Assembly (NCBI GenBank): GCA_005878635.1
Contig: VBLS01000101.1
Coordinates: forward strand, 1 to 5,015
Origin: Methanobacteriota archaeon
Lineage (GTDB): Archaea > Thermoplasmatota > Thermoplasmata > RBG-16-68-12
Direction of reading: 5' to 3'
DNA: 5,015 bases
The notes beneath the pieces were generated by a model. The model made no database searches. It saw only the letters and a list, made by a program, of their open reading frames with translations, and had not been told where the DNA came from. Both the position numbers and the translations under genes were made by a program. Of this stretch, positions 1-4,283 are shown piece by piece; within the stretch, counting starts at the first letter, position 1, and the number at the start of each line of letters is the position of its first letter.

Positions 1-753
1 GGCGTGGGCTTCGCGTTGCCGATCCTCTTCCCGTTCCTCCAGGCCCAGACGGGCCTCGACAGCCAGGCGATCCACGTCGGCACCCTCGTCGTGACCGACG
101 CCTTCGCGTTCCTCATCCCGATCGCCCTCGTGGTCCTGTTGCGGGGCTACCGCGAGACCTTGCGCCCGCGGGAGGCCCGGCCGAGGGGGATGGACTGGCG
201 GCCGCTCCTGAAGTTCTCGGGCCTCAACGGGCTGATCGGCCTCGGGGCCGGTTTCTTCATCCCGCTCGTGCCGACGTGGTTGCGCCTCCGATTCGGGGTC
301 CCGGACACCTGGAGCGGCCCGGTCCTCGCGCTCGCGGGCATCACGATCGGGCTGTCGGCGGTCGCGAGCACGGCCCTGGCGAAGCGATACGGTCCGGTCC
401 GGGCGATCGTCCTGGCGACCGGCGCGGCGACGGCCTTCCTATTCTCCCTCGCCTTCCTCATCGATCCGATTGCTGCCGCGGGATTCTACATCGTCCGGGC
501 GGCGCTGATGAACATGTCGTCGCCGATCATGGACTCCTTCCTCATGGGCATCGTCGAACCGGAGCAGAGGGGCCTCGCGAGCGCCGTGAACTCGATCATC
601 TGGCGCCTTCCGAATAGCATCACCACGGTCTTCGGAGGAATCCTGATGCAGGAGGGCCACTACGATCTGCCAATCTTTCTCGCGACGGCCTTCTACGCGG
701 CGTTCGTGGCCGGCTTCTTTGCGACCTTTCGGAAGGTGGCTCCGAAGACGTGA
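1..753 (+). CDS. MFS transporter, C-terminal half (5' end outside window)
   Basis: The frame is open from base 1 to a TGA at 751-753, so the start lies upstream and about 250 residues are visible. Counting from the GTG at base 4, hydrophobic segments fall near residues 25-48, 70-95, 104-125, 133-153, 156-178, 190-215 and 222-242. This matches TM6 plus the C-terminal six-helix bundle of a Major Facilitator Superfamily permease. A charged loop at 49-68 (RGYRETLRPREARPRG) fits the central cytoplasmic loop between the two halves. The loop at 126-134 (AKRYGPVRA) sits where MFS proteins repeat the basic motif-A-like turn between TM8 and TM9, and the stretch around residues 164-174 (VRAALMNMSSP) looks like MFS TM10. 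It should act as a secondary transporter in the cytoplasmic membrane. The substrate cannot be read from this half; drug or small-metabolite efflux is only a guess. No downstream gene is close enough to suggest an operon. Confidence 0.88.
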   Translation, partial: GVGFALPILFPFLQAQTGLDSQAIHVGTLVVTDAFAFLIPIALVVLLRGYRETLRPREARPRGMDWRPLLKFSGLNGLIGLGAGFFIPLVPTWLRLRFGVPDTWSGPVLALAGITIGLSAVASTALAKRYGPVRAIVLATGAATAFLFSLAFLIDPIAAAGFYIVRAALMNMSSPIMDSFLMGIVEPEQRGLASAVNSIIWRLPNSITTVFGGILMQEGHYDLPIFLATAFYAAFVAGFFATFRKVAPKT

Positions 754-847
754 AGCGTCGGTGGGCGATGAACTCTCAGTAACCCCTTGAATTGCCCAGC
801 GTTCCCGGCCCAGCTGGCGAAGCAAATCTCAACCTGGCCCCGACCGG

Positions 848-880
848 TTCAAAAAGCACTAAGAATCCTCTTGTTCTAGT
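848..880 (+). promoter_or_regulatory. Possible archaeal promoter for the DUF4287 gene
   Basis: The 147-nt gap after the MFS gene contains the only A/T-enriched stretch before the ATG at 901. Two weak TATA-like elements are visible: TTCAAAAAG at 848-856, about 50 nt upstream of the ATG, and TTCTAGTA near 874-881, about 24 nt upstream, which would give a leaderless transcript. No Shine-Dalgarno sequence precedes the ATG (CCGGCGACGACC), which favours the leaderless reading. The rest of the gap shows nothing recognisable. Confidence 0.25.
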
Positions 881-900
881 ACCTTCATCCGGCGACGACC

Positions 901-1146
901 ATGACGTACAAAGCGTACATCGACAACATCAAGGCCAAGACGGGGAAGGATCCCCAATACTTCCAAGCATTAGCCAAAGCGAAGGGTCTGACGAAACACG
1001 GCGAGCTGCTCGCGTGGCTCAAGTCGGACTGCGGGCTAGGACACGGTCACGCCAACGCCATCATCTTGTATATCCAGAACCCTGAGCTGGCGCAGAAGAA
1101 AATACTCGCGGATGCAAGACAGGAAAAAGCGAAGGGTAAAGGATAG
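901..1146 (+). CDS. Small stand-alone DUF4287-domain protein
   Basis: This 81-residue protein matches the DUF4287 pattern as I remember it. An N-terminal helix containing KTGKDP (residues 12-17) is followed by KHGELLAWLKSDCGLGHGHA (residues 32-51). The KHGE...WLK...GLGHGHAN signature is the diagnostic core of that family. The tail after residue 60 is lysine-rich (AQKKILADARQEKAKGKG) and looks like a flexible basic helix. The start is well fixed: an in-frame TAG at 877-879 lies eight codons upstream and ATG 901 is the only good start after it. DUF4287 proteins have no established biochemical function that I know of; in many bacteria the domain is fused to a second domain, which is absent here. 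Codons such as AAA, CAA, TTA and ATA are more frequent than in neighbouring genes, so recent acquisition is possible. It faces the minus-strand pair convergently. Confidence 0.85.
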   Translation: MTYKAYIDNIKAKTGKDPQYFQALAKAKGLTKHGELLAWLKSDCGLGHGHANAIILYIQNPELAQKKILADARQEKAKGKG

Positions 1147-1185
1147 GACGCGCCGCTCGAGACTCACGCGGATTCTCGAATCAGA

Positions 1186-1220
1186 GCCTCCTTGCGCCCG
1201 AGAGGAATTCGCGCGGAGGC
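1186..1220. terminator. Interrupted inverted repeat between convergent genes
   Basis: GCCTCC (1186-1191) pairs with GGAGGC (1215-1220). After a TT bulge on the left arm, GCGC (1194-1197) pairs with GCGC (1211-1214), giving a 6+4 bp stem with a 13-nt loop. It lies in the 100-nt gap between two converging genes, so it could form in either transcript and mark the 3' ends. There is no clear U-tract on either side, and archaeal termination usually relies on U-tracts, so the terminator role is inferred only from position. Confidence 0.3.
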
Positions 1221-1246
1221 TTCCAATCCCGCAACTTGGGCTCGGC

Positions 1247-1888
1247 CTAGAGCCACCGATGACGATTGGGGTAGAAGATCGGTCGACGATCCGGGAACCG
1301 CTCCTTGTATCGGAGATATTTCTCATGCCACCGTCGATACCGCTCGTCGGAGCTCCGGAACCGCCGGTGTGGGAACCGGATCAGCGCCTGTTCCACAGCC
1401 CAGACGTTTCTGGGAGAGAGCCGCCAGTCCGCGCGCAGGGTCCGCAGGTCGAGGACTCCATATCCGTTGATTCGCCCGGTGCGATCCACGTACGGGTCCA
1501 CGTAGGAGAACACGAGACCGCGGACCGAGCGGAAGGCCGGCTTTCGACCGTGGAGGCCCGGATCCCTCGATCGCGCGACGGATCCGAACTTGCCTCCTTC
1601 GCGGAACAAGAAGACGACATGATCGATGTCGTCCTTCGATTCGAGATCGAGGACCGTCGGCGGATATCCATGCTGCTCGAGGATCGTCGCGGCGGACAGC
1701 GCGGCCTCGAGACAATGGGCCTTGCCCGTCCGGACGACCCCGCGAAAGGTGCGGAGGGTCTCGCCGCGTTCCTCGTGGTTGTAGGGGAGGGATTCGAGCC
1801 ACCGCTGCACCCGCTCCGGCGTCGTCGCCCGCTCGAGGACGCGACGTTCCCGGGGCGTGAAGGCGGACCTTGGAGGGGCCTGGCTCAT
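1247..1888 (-). CDS. Transglutaminase-like fold protein, function unknown
   Basis: This is a 213-residue soluble protein with no signal peptide or TM segment. The middle carries a transglutaminase-like core. Cys59 lies in GKAHCLEAALSAATIL at the N-terminus of a helix, the usual place for the nucleophile. His90 lies in DDIDHVVFLF on a strand, and Asp109 in SVARSRDPGLHGR is the likely third member of the triad. The following text (around residues 118-133, RSVRGLVFSYVDPYVD) resembles bacterial proteins with a transglutaminase-like fold that carry an SK/SR-x-(3)-L-x-x-R-P turn and a SY-aromatic segment; this is from memory. The last 50 residues are rich in Arg and Tyr. Its ATG overlaps the stop of the upstream oxidoreductase gene (ATGA at 1888-1885), so it is probably translationally coupled; no separate ribosome binding site is evident. 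It could be a cysteine protease, amidase or acyltransferase; the substrate is unknown. Confidence 0.75.
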   Translation of the reverse strand: MSQAPPRSAFTPRERRVLERATTPERVQRWLESLPYNHEERGETLRTFRGVVRTGKAHCLEAALSAATILEQHGYPPTVLDLESKDDIDHVVFLFREGGKFGSVARSRDPGLHGRKPAFRSVRGLVFSYVDPYVDRTGRINGYGVLDLRTLRADWRLSPRNVWAVEQALIRFPHRRFRSSDERYRRWHEKYLRYKERFPDRRPIFYPNRHRWL

Positions 1889-2505
1889 CGGACAATCTCG
1901 CGGGCCTGACGCGCGGTGAGCGGCCGGCCGTAGATCGGCGATCCCGGTTCCTGGCGTCGCCCGCCTTCCCGCAAGGATCCCGTGTCGATCGGGGCGAAGC
2001 CGATGCCCTCGATCAACTTCGCGACCACGGCCTTGGCCTCCCCATCATCGCCCGCGATGAAGATTGCGAGTCGGTCCTGGAGCAGGTCGGAGGGGCGGGA
2101 GCCCGTCTCGAGCGTCTTCCAGCCCATCGTGTTGAAGGCCTTTACGAGACGGGCTTTGGGCGTCATCTTCGCAACCTCCTCGCTCGACGTCGCCTTCCCG
2201 AGGTCGATGATCCCGCCGGTCGCGCTGTAGGGGTTCATCGCGTCGATGACGACCTTCCCCGCAAACAGCTCGCCCGCGGGGAGCTCCTCCTTCCTCCTCC
2301 AGGGGATGGCCAGGAGCACGACCTCCCCGAACTTGACGGCCTCCCCCGGCGACAGGGCCCGGGCTTTCGGCCCGAGGGATGCGACCAGCCCGCCGAGGGA
2401 GCTTGGCCCGCGAGAGTTCGCGACGGCGACCTCGTGGCCTGCTTCCGCGAACAGCTTCGCCGCCGTCCCGCCGATGTGTCCCGCTCCGATGACGCCAATG
2501 CGCAT
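1885..2505 (-). CDS. NADPH-dependent F420 reductase-like oxidoreductase
   Basis: This 206-residue protein is almost entirely one Rossmann domain. The dinucleotide motif G-A-G-H-I-G-G is at residues 7-13 of MRIGVIGAGHIGG. NSRGP at 30-34 follows the second strand, where Ser/Arg side chains in this family grip the NADP 2'-phosphate. AIPW (66-69) ends the strand before the active-site cleft, and MNPY (90-93) and KAFNTMGW (122-129) are typical of the F420_oxidored/COG2085 family. The ending QEPGSPIYG (185-193) matches the subgroup common in actinobacteria and archaea. Full-length homologues are about 200-230 residues, so it is complete. The expected chemistry is hydride transfer between NADPH and a deazaflavin (F420), but this subgroup is annotated broadly and F420 use is unproven. 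A GGAGG sits 9 nt before the ATG. It is first gene of a coupled pair with the transglutaminase-like gene. Confidence 0.85.
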   Translation of the reverse strand: MRIGVIGAGHIGGTAAKLFAEAGHEVAVANSRGPSSLGGLVASLGPKARALSPGEAVKFGEVVLLAIPWRRKEELPAGELFAGKVVIDAMNPYSATGGIIDLGKATSSEEVAKMTPKARLVKAFNTMGWKTLETGSRPSDLLQDRLAIFIAGDDGEAKAVVAKLIEGIGFAPIDTGSLREGGRRQEPGSPIYGRPLTARQAREIVR

Positions 2506-2514
2506 GTCGGACCG

Positions 2515-2519
2515 CCTCC
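2515..2519 (-). promoter_or_regulatory. Shine-Dalgarno of the oxidoreductase gene
   Basis: On the minus strand GGAGG lies 9 nt before the ATG at 2505-2503 (GGAGGCGGTCCGACATG). It is the clearest ribosome binding site in the window and supports this start, which also places the G-A-G-H-I-G-G motif at residues 7-13 as expected for the family. Confidence 0.65.
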
Positions 2520-2592
2520 GAAACCGACCCGGCGAACGCGTTCCCTCTCATGGATGTTCGGGTGCCGCGGGTTGGCGACGGATCCGGCAACA

Positions 2593-2604
2593 AACCTTAT
2601 GGTT
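2593..2604. promoter_or_regulatory. AT-centred dyad in the divergent intergenic region
   Basis: AACC-TTAT-GGTT is an inverted repeat with 4-bp arms around an A/T core, inside very GC-rich DNA. On the minus strand it reads AACCATAAGGTT, about 90 nt upstream of the oxidoreductase ATG. On the plus strand it overlaps the ATG (2599) of the possible small membrane ORF and lies about 27 nt before an in-frame GTG at 2626. It could be a TATA element usable in either direction or an operator. This is based only on composition, symmetry and position. Confidence 0.25.
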
Positions 2605-2805
2605 CCGTCCGCCGATGTTGTGACCGTGCCCTCCAACGCCGATCAGATCCCCGCGGGCAGTTTCCTATTCTCCTGGCGATCCGTTCGAACTAAGGGCGAT
2701 GGCGTCCCCCGCTATTTCCAGGAACCCCGCTGGAAAGGCCTCCTCTTAGTAGCGATTGTCGCAGGGCTCTTCGTCGTCGGCTTGCTCCTCGCGCTGAGAC
2801 GGTAG
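2599..2805 (+). CDS. Possible small tail-anchored membrane protein (68 aa)
   Basis: This frame encodes a polar N-terminal half followed by GVPRYFQEPRWKG and then a single very hydrophobic segment, LLLVAIVAGLFVVGLLLAL (about residues 48-66), ending in basic residues just before TAG. A clean C-terminal TM helix with flanking Lys/Arg is hard to get by chance. The second half also prefers C or G at third positions (GTC GTC GGC TTG CTC CTC GCG CTG). The start is uncertain: ATG 2554, ATG 2599, and GTG 2620 or 2626 are all in frame and none has a good ribosome binding site. The frame stays open a long way upstream, antisense to the oxidoreductase, so openness itself is no evidence. It ends 69 nt before adk. 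The shape resembles small tail-anchored proteins such as Sec61-beta, but the spacing and sequence do not match that family. No function assigned. Confidence 0.45.
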   Translation: MVPSADVVTVPSNADQIPAGSFLFSWRSVRTKGDGVPRYFQEPRWKGLLLVAIVAGLFVVGLLLALRR

Positions 2806-2840
2806 AGATCCAGATGCGACCCACGATCCTTTTGTCCAAA

Positions 2841-2850
2841 GTCTTTTGAC
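2841..2850 (+). promoter_or_regulatory. Probable leaderless promoter of adk
   Basis: TCTTTTG at 2842-2848 is the A/T-rich element nearest to the adk ATG, centred about 30 nt upstream. That spacing is typical for an archaeal TATA box driving a transcript that starts at or just before the start codon. There is no Shine-Dalgarno immediately upstream of the ATG (CTCAGGCCTG), which fits leaderless translation. The element is a weak TATA match. Confidence 0.3.
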
Positions 2851-2874
2851 CGCAGACCTGTTCTCTCAGGCCTG

Positions 2875-3504
2875 ATGCGCCTCATCCTCCTCGGCCCGCC
2901 GGGCGCGGGCAAAGGCACTCAAGCGGAGAAGCTCTCGGCGTACCTCGGGGTCCCGCGCGTCTCGACGGGCGACATCCTGCGCCACAACGTCGCGGAGAAC
3001 ACGGACCTCGGGAAGAAGGCGAAGTCCTTCATGGACTCGGGCAAGCTGGTCCCCGACGATCTCGTGATCGCGATGACGGAACGCCGCCTCAAGGAGCCGG
3101 ACGCGAAGAAGGGATTCATCCTCGACGGATTCCCGCGGACGATCGCGCAGGCGGAGGCGCTGTCGAAGCTCACGAAGATCGACTCCGTCGTGAGCCTGTT
3201 CCTCGAGCCCGAGGAGTTGATCAAACGAAACACCGGCCGGCGGGTGTGCCCGAAGGACGACACCGTGTACCACATCTTCATGAATCCGCCGAAGAGGCCT
3301 GGCCTCTGCGACAAGTGCGGCACGTCCCTGATCATCCGCGCGGATGACAAGGAGGAGGTCGTGCGGAAGCGGATCGAGACGTACGAAAAGCAGACGGCGC
3401 CGCTGATCAAGTACTACCGCGACCGCGGGATGTTGCGAGAAGTCTATGCGAGCGGCCTGATCGAGGAGATTTTCCAGCGGACGATTGAGGCTCTCAAAGC
3501 CTGA
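2875..3504 (+). CDS. adk: Adenylate kinase, long-LID bacterial-type
   Basis: This 209-residue enzyme interconverts ATP + AMP and 2 ADP in the cytoplasm. The P-loop GPPGAGKGT is at residues 7-15. The AMP-binding elements are STGDILR (30-36) and DGFPRT (84-89). The LID starts at GRRVCP (121-126) and ends before IIRADD (153-158), whose Arg and Asp residues belong to the conserved catalytic set. Length and the 27-residue LID identify the long bacterial-type form rather than the short AdkA type of some methanogens. The LID carries a probable metal site, but with C125-x2-D128 and C145-x2-C148; the usual second Cys is replaced by Asp. The ATG fits the family start (MRLILLGPPGAGKGT) exactly. In many archaea adk sits next to secY in the ribosomal protein cluster; here it does not. 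A membrane-anchored protein gene follows after 30 nt, probably in the same transcript. Confidence 0.97.
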   Translation: MRLILLGPPGAGKGTQAEKLSAYLGVPRVSTGDILRHNVAENTDLGKKAKSFMDSGKLVPDDLVIAMTERRLKEPDAKKGFILDGFPRTIAQAEALSKLTKIDSVVSLFLEPEELIKRNTGRRVCPKDDTVYHIFMNPPKRPGLCDKCGTSLIIRADDKEEVVRKRIETYEKQTAPLIKYYRDRGMLREVYASGLIEEIFQRTIEALKA

Positions 3505-3534
3505 GCCTCCCGCCCGAACGCCCCAGGGGGTAGC

Positions 3535-4062
3535 ATGGACGGCGTCGACCTGGTGACGATCGCGACCCTCGGGCAGACCGTCGTCCTCGCGATTACGTTG
3601 ATCGTCTTCATCGTCCAGCTCCGCAGCCAGACCCAGGCGATCAAGGACGCCGCCTACCAGGGCGTCCTGAACGATTACACGGACATCGTGCGGACGCTGA
3701 TCGATCGTCCGGAAATCGCCGAGCTCATGGATGACCTTCGGCGGACCGATCCGGCGGTGGAGTCCCAGGTGCCGCCCATTCCTCCCGAGAAGAGGATCGT
3801 CCGCAGCTACCTCCTCCTGCTGTACGGATTGTTCGACCGGGTCTACATCCTCCGCGACAAGAAGTGGATCGACGAAGCGTCGTGGCAGGAGTGGGTGGCC
3901 TGGATCGAGGTCATGTGTCGGAATCCGCTCTTCGCTCATGTCCACACGATGACCCGTGGGATGTTCGATGCCGGGTTCCAGGACTACGTCTCCGGCGCCT
4001 TGGCGCGATCCTCGAAGACGAGGGATGGCGGAGAGTCTCCGAGTTCGAAACCGGGAGACTGA
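3535..4062 (+). CDS. Uncharacterised protein with one N-terminal TM helix and a helical domain
   Basis: This 175-residue protein has an N-terminal TM segment (about residues 8-28, IATLGQTVVLAITLIVFIVQ), then a basic turn (LRSQTQAIKDAAYQ) and a soluble helical domain to about residue 158. The domain contains NDYTDIVRTLIDRPEIAELM, LLLLYGLFDRVYILRDKKWI, and WQEWVAWIEVM, with many conserved-looking aromatics. The pattern TM + helix with D-Y-T-D + Y-x-L-F-[DE]-R-V-Y + W-x-x-W resembles small archaeal and bacterial proteins of unknown function related to the DUF4760-type group; the assignment is from memory and tentative. The C-terminal 17 residues (RSSKTRDGGESPSSKPGD) look disordered. A purine-rich AGGGGGT ends 3 nt before the ATG and is an unusually close ribosome binding site. 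The 30-nt gap after adk suggests co-transcription. It is probably membrane-tethered with the domain in the cytoplasm; there are no catalytic motifs. Confidence 0.8.
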   Translation: MDGVDLVTIATLGQTVVLAITLIVFIVQLRSQTQAIKDAAYQGVLNDYTDIVRTLIDRPEIAELMDDLRRTDPAVESQVPPIPPEKRIVRSYLLLLYGLFDRVYILRDKKWIDEASWQEWVAWIEVMCRNPLFAHVHTMTRGMFDAGFQDYVSGALARSSKTRDGGESPSSKPGD

Positions 4063-4120
4063 GCCCACCTTGGAACCGGTGCCGGAAGCGACACGATGTC
4101 AGAGCTTCAGTCGAAGCCAT

Positions 4121-4130
4121 AACAGTTATA
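4121..4130 (+). promoter_or_regulatory. TATA-like box of the tRNA-Arg gene
   Basis: AACAGTTATA, with TTATA at 4126-4130, is the only A/T-rich element in the 92-nt gap after the preceding gene. It is centred about 27 nt upstream of the first tRNA base at 4155, the spacing expected for TBP binding in Archaea. The rest of the gap (4063-4120) shows nothing else recognisable. Confidence 0.5.
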
Positions 4131-4154
4131 CCGGCGTCGCGATGCGACCCGTGC

Positions 4155-4263
4155 GCCCTCGTAGGTTAGCTTGGACAGACTACAGGCCTGCGGAGGTCCT
4201 CGCGTTTGTTGACGCAAGGACCGTCGAGAGCCTGAGACCTGGGTTCGAATCCCAGCGGGGGCG
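4155..4263 (+). tRNA. tRNA-Arg(GCG) with a 35-nt intron
   Basis: The full cloverleaf can be traced. The acceptor stem is GCCCTCG (4155-4161) with CGGGGGC (4256-4262), seven pairs with one U-G. The D-stem is GGTT (4164-4167) with GACT (4178-4181) and loop AGCTTGGACA. The anticodon stem is CAGGC (4183-4187) with GCCTG (4230-4234). The T-arm is CTGGG-TTCGAAT-CCCAG (4239-4255). The discriminator is G4263 and CCA is not encoded. After removing 4194-4228 the anticodon loop is C-T-GCG-G-A, giving anticodon GCG, which reads CGC and CGU. A20 in the D-loop, C35 and the G discriminator agree with arginine identity. The mature length is 74 nt. The variable region is short (AGAC). A TATA-like box lies upstream and a hairpin follows directly. 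Confidence 0.93.
4194..4228 (+). other. tRNA intron at position 37/38 with BHB-type splice structure
   Basis: The intron sits between G37 (4193) and A38 (4229), the canonical archaeal site. Its core is a hairpin: GGTCCT (4195-4200) pairs with AGGACC (4217-4222), and after a C/A mismatch GCGT (4202-4205) pairs with ACGC (4212-4215) around the loop TTGTTG. Two 3-nt bulges, GGA (4192-4194) and AGA (4227-4229), are separated by a 4-nt helix region, as the splicing endonuclease requires. That helix (CTGC 4188-4191 against GTCG 4223-4226) is imperfect, with one T/C mismatch and one G-T pair, so this is a relaxed bulge-helix-bulge. Confidence 0.85.
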
Positions 4264-4267
4264 TCCT

Positions 4268-4283
4268 CCTGGCACCCGCCAGG
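4268..4283. terminator. Perfect hairpin between tRNA-Arg and the top6A 3' end
   Basis: CCTGGC (4268-4273), loop ACCC, GCCAGG (4278-4283) form a perfect 6-bp stem. It begins 5 nt after the tRNA discriminator base and, on the minus strand, starts directly after the top6A stop codon. It lies in the only 20 nt separating two converging genes and could stop or protect either transcript. There is no long U-tract, so the function is inferred from position and structure. Confidence 0.4.

Noticed and set aside
276..825. Alternative-frame ORFs overlapping the MFS gene on both strands
   Set aside because: They overlap a clear membrane protein frame and have Arg/Gly/Pro-rich sequences without any domain.
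1112..1909. A 265-codon open frame on the plus strand across 1112-1909
   Set aside because: It is antisense to the transglutaminase-like gene, has low-complexity Arg/Glu/Pro composition and no recognisable domain.
1870..2598. Upstream part of a long plus-strand frame that ends at 2805
   Set aside because: It runs antisense through the oxidoreductase gene and reads as a compositional artefact; only the last part, after the oxidoreductase start, has a protein-like TM segment.
2599..2805. Identification of the small membrane ORF as Sec61-beta
   Set aside because: Topology fits and there is an R-Y-F, but the G-L-[IV]-R-Y-F-[DE]-E-E context and the roughly 15-residue spacing to the TM helix are missing.
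3535..4062. Possible toxin or defence effector role for the TM-helical protein after adk
   Set aside because: No nuclease, NTPase or pore motifs are visible and its neighbours are housekeeping genes.
2866..4068. A 400-codon open frame on the minus strand opposite adk and the following gene
   Set aside because: Its product is dominated by Arg, Asp, Glu, His and Leu-Val runs typical of antisense translation of GC3-rich genes, and the plus strand there encodes a textbook adenylate kinase.
2813..4150. Direct repeat GATGCGACCC at 2813-2822 and 4141-4150 flanking the adk region
   Set aside because: Ten-base matches are expected by chance several times in 5 kb of biased composition, and there is no extended similarity or target-site structure.
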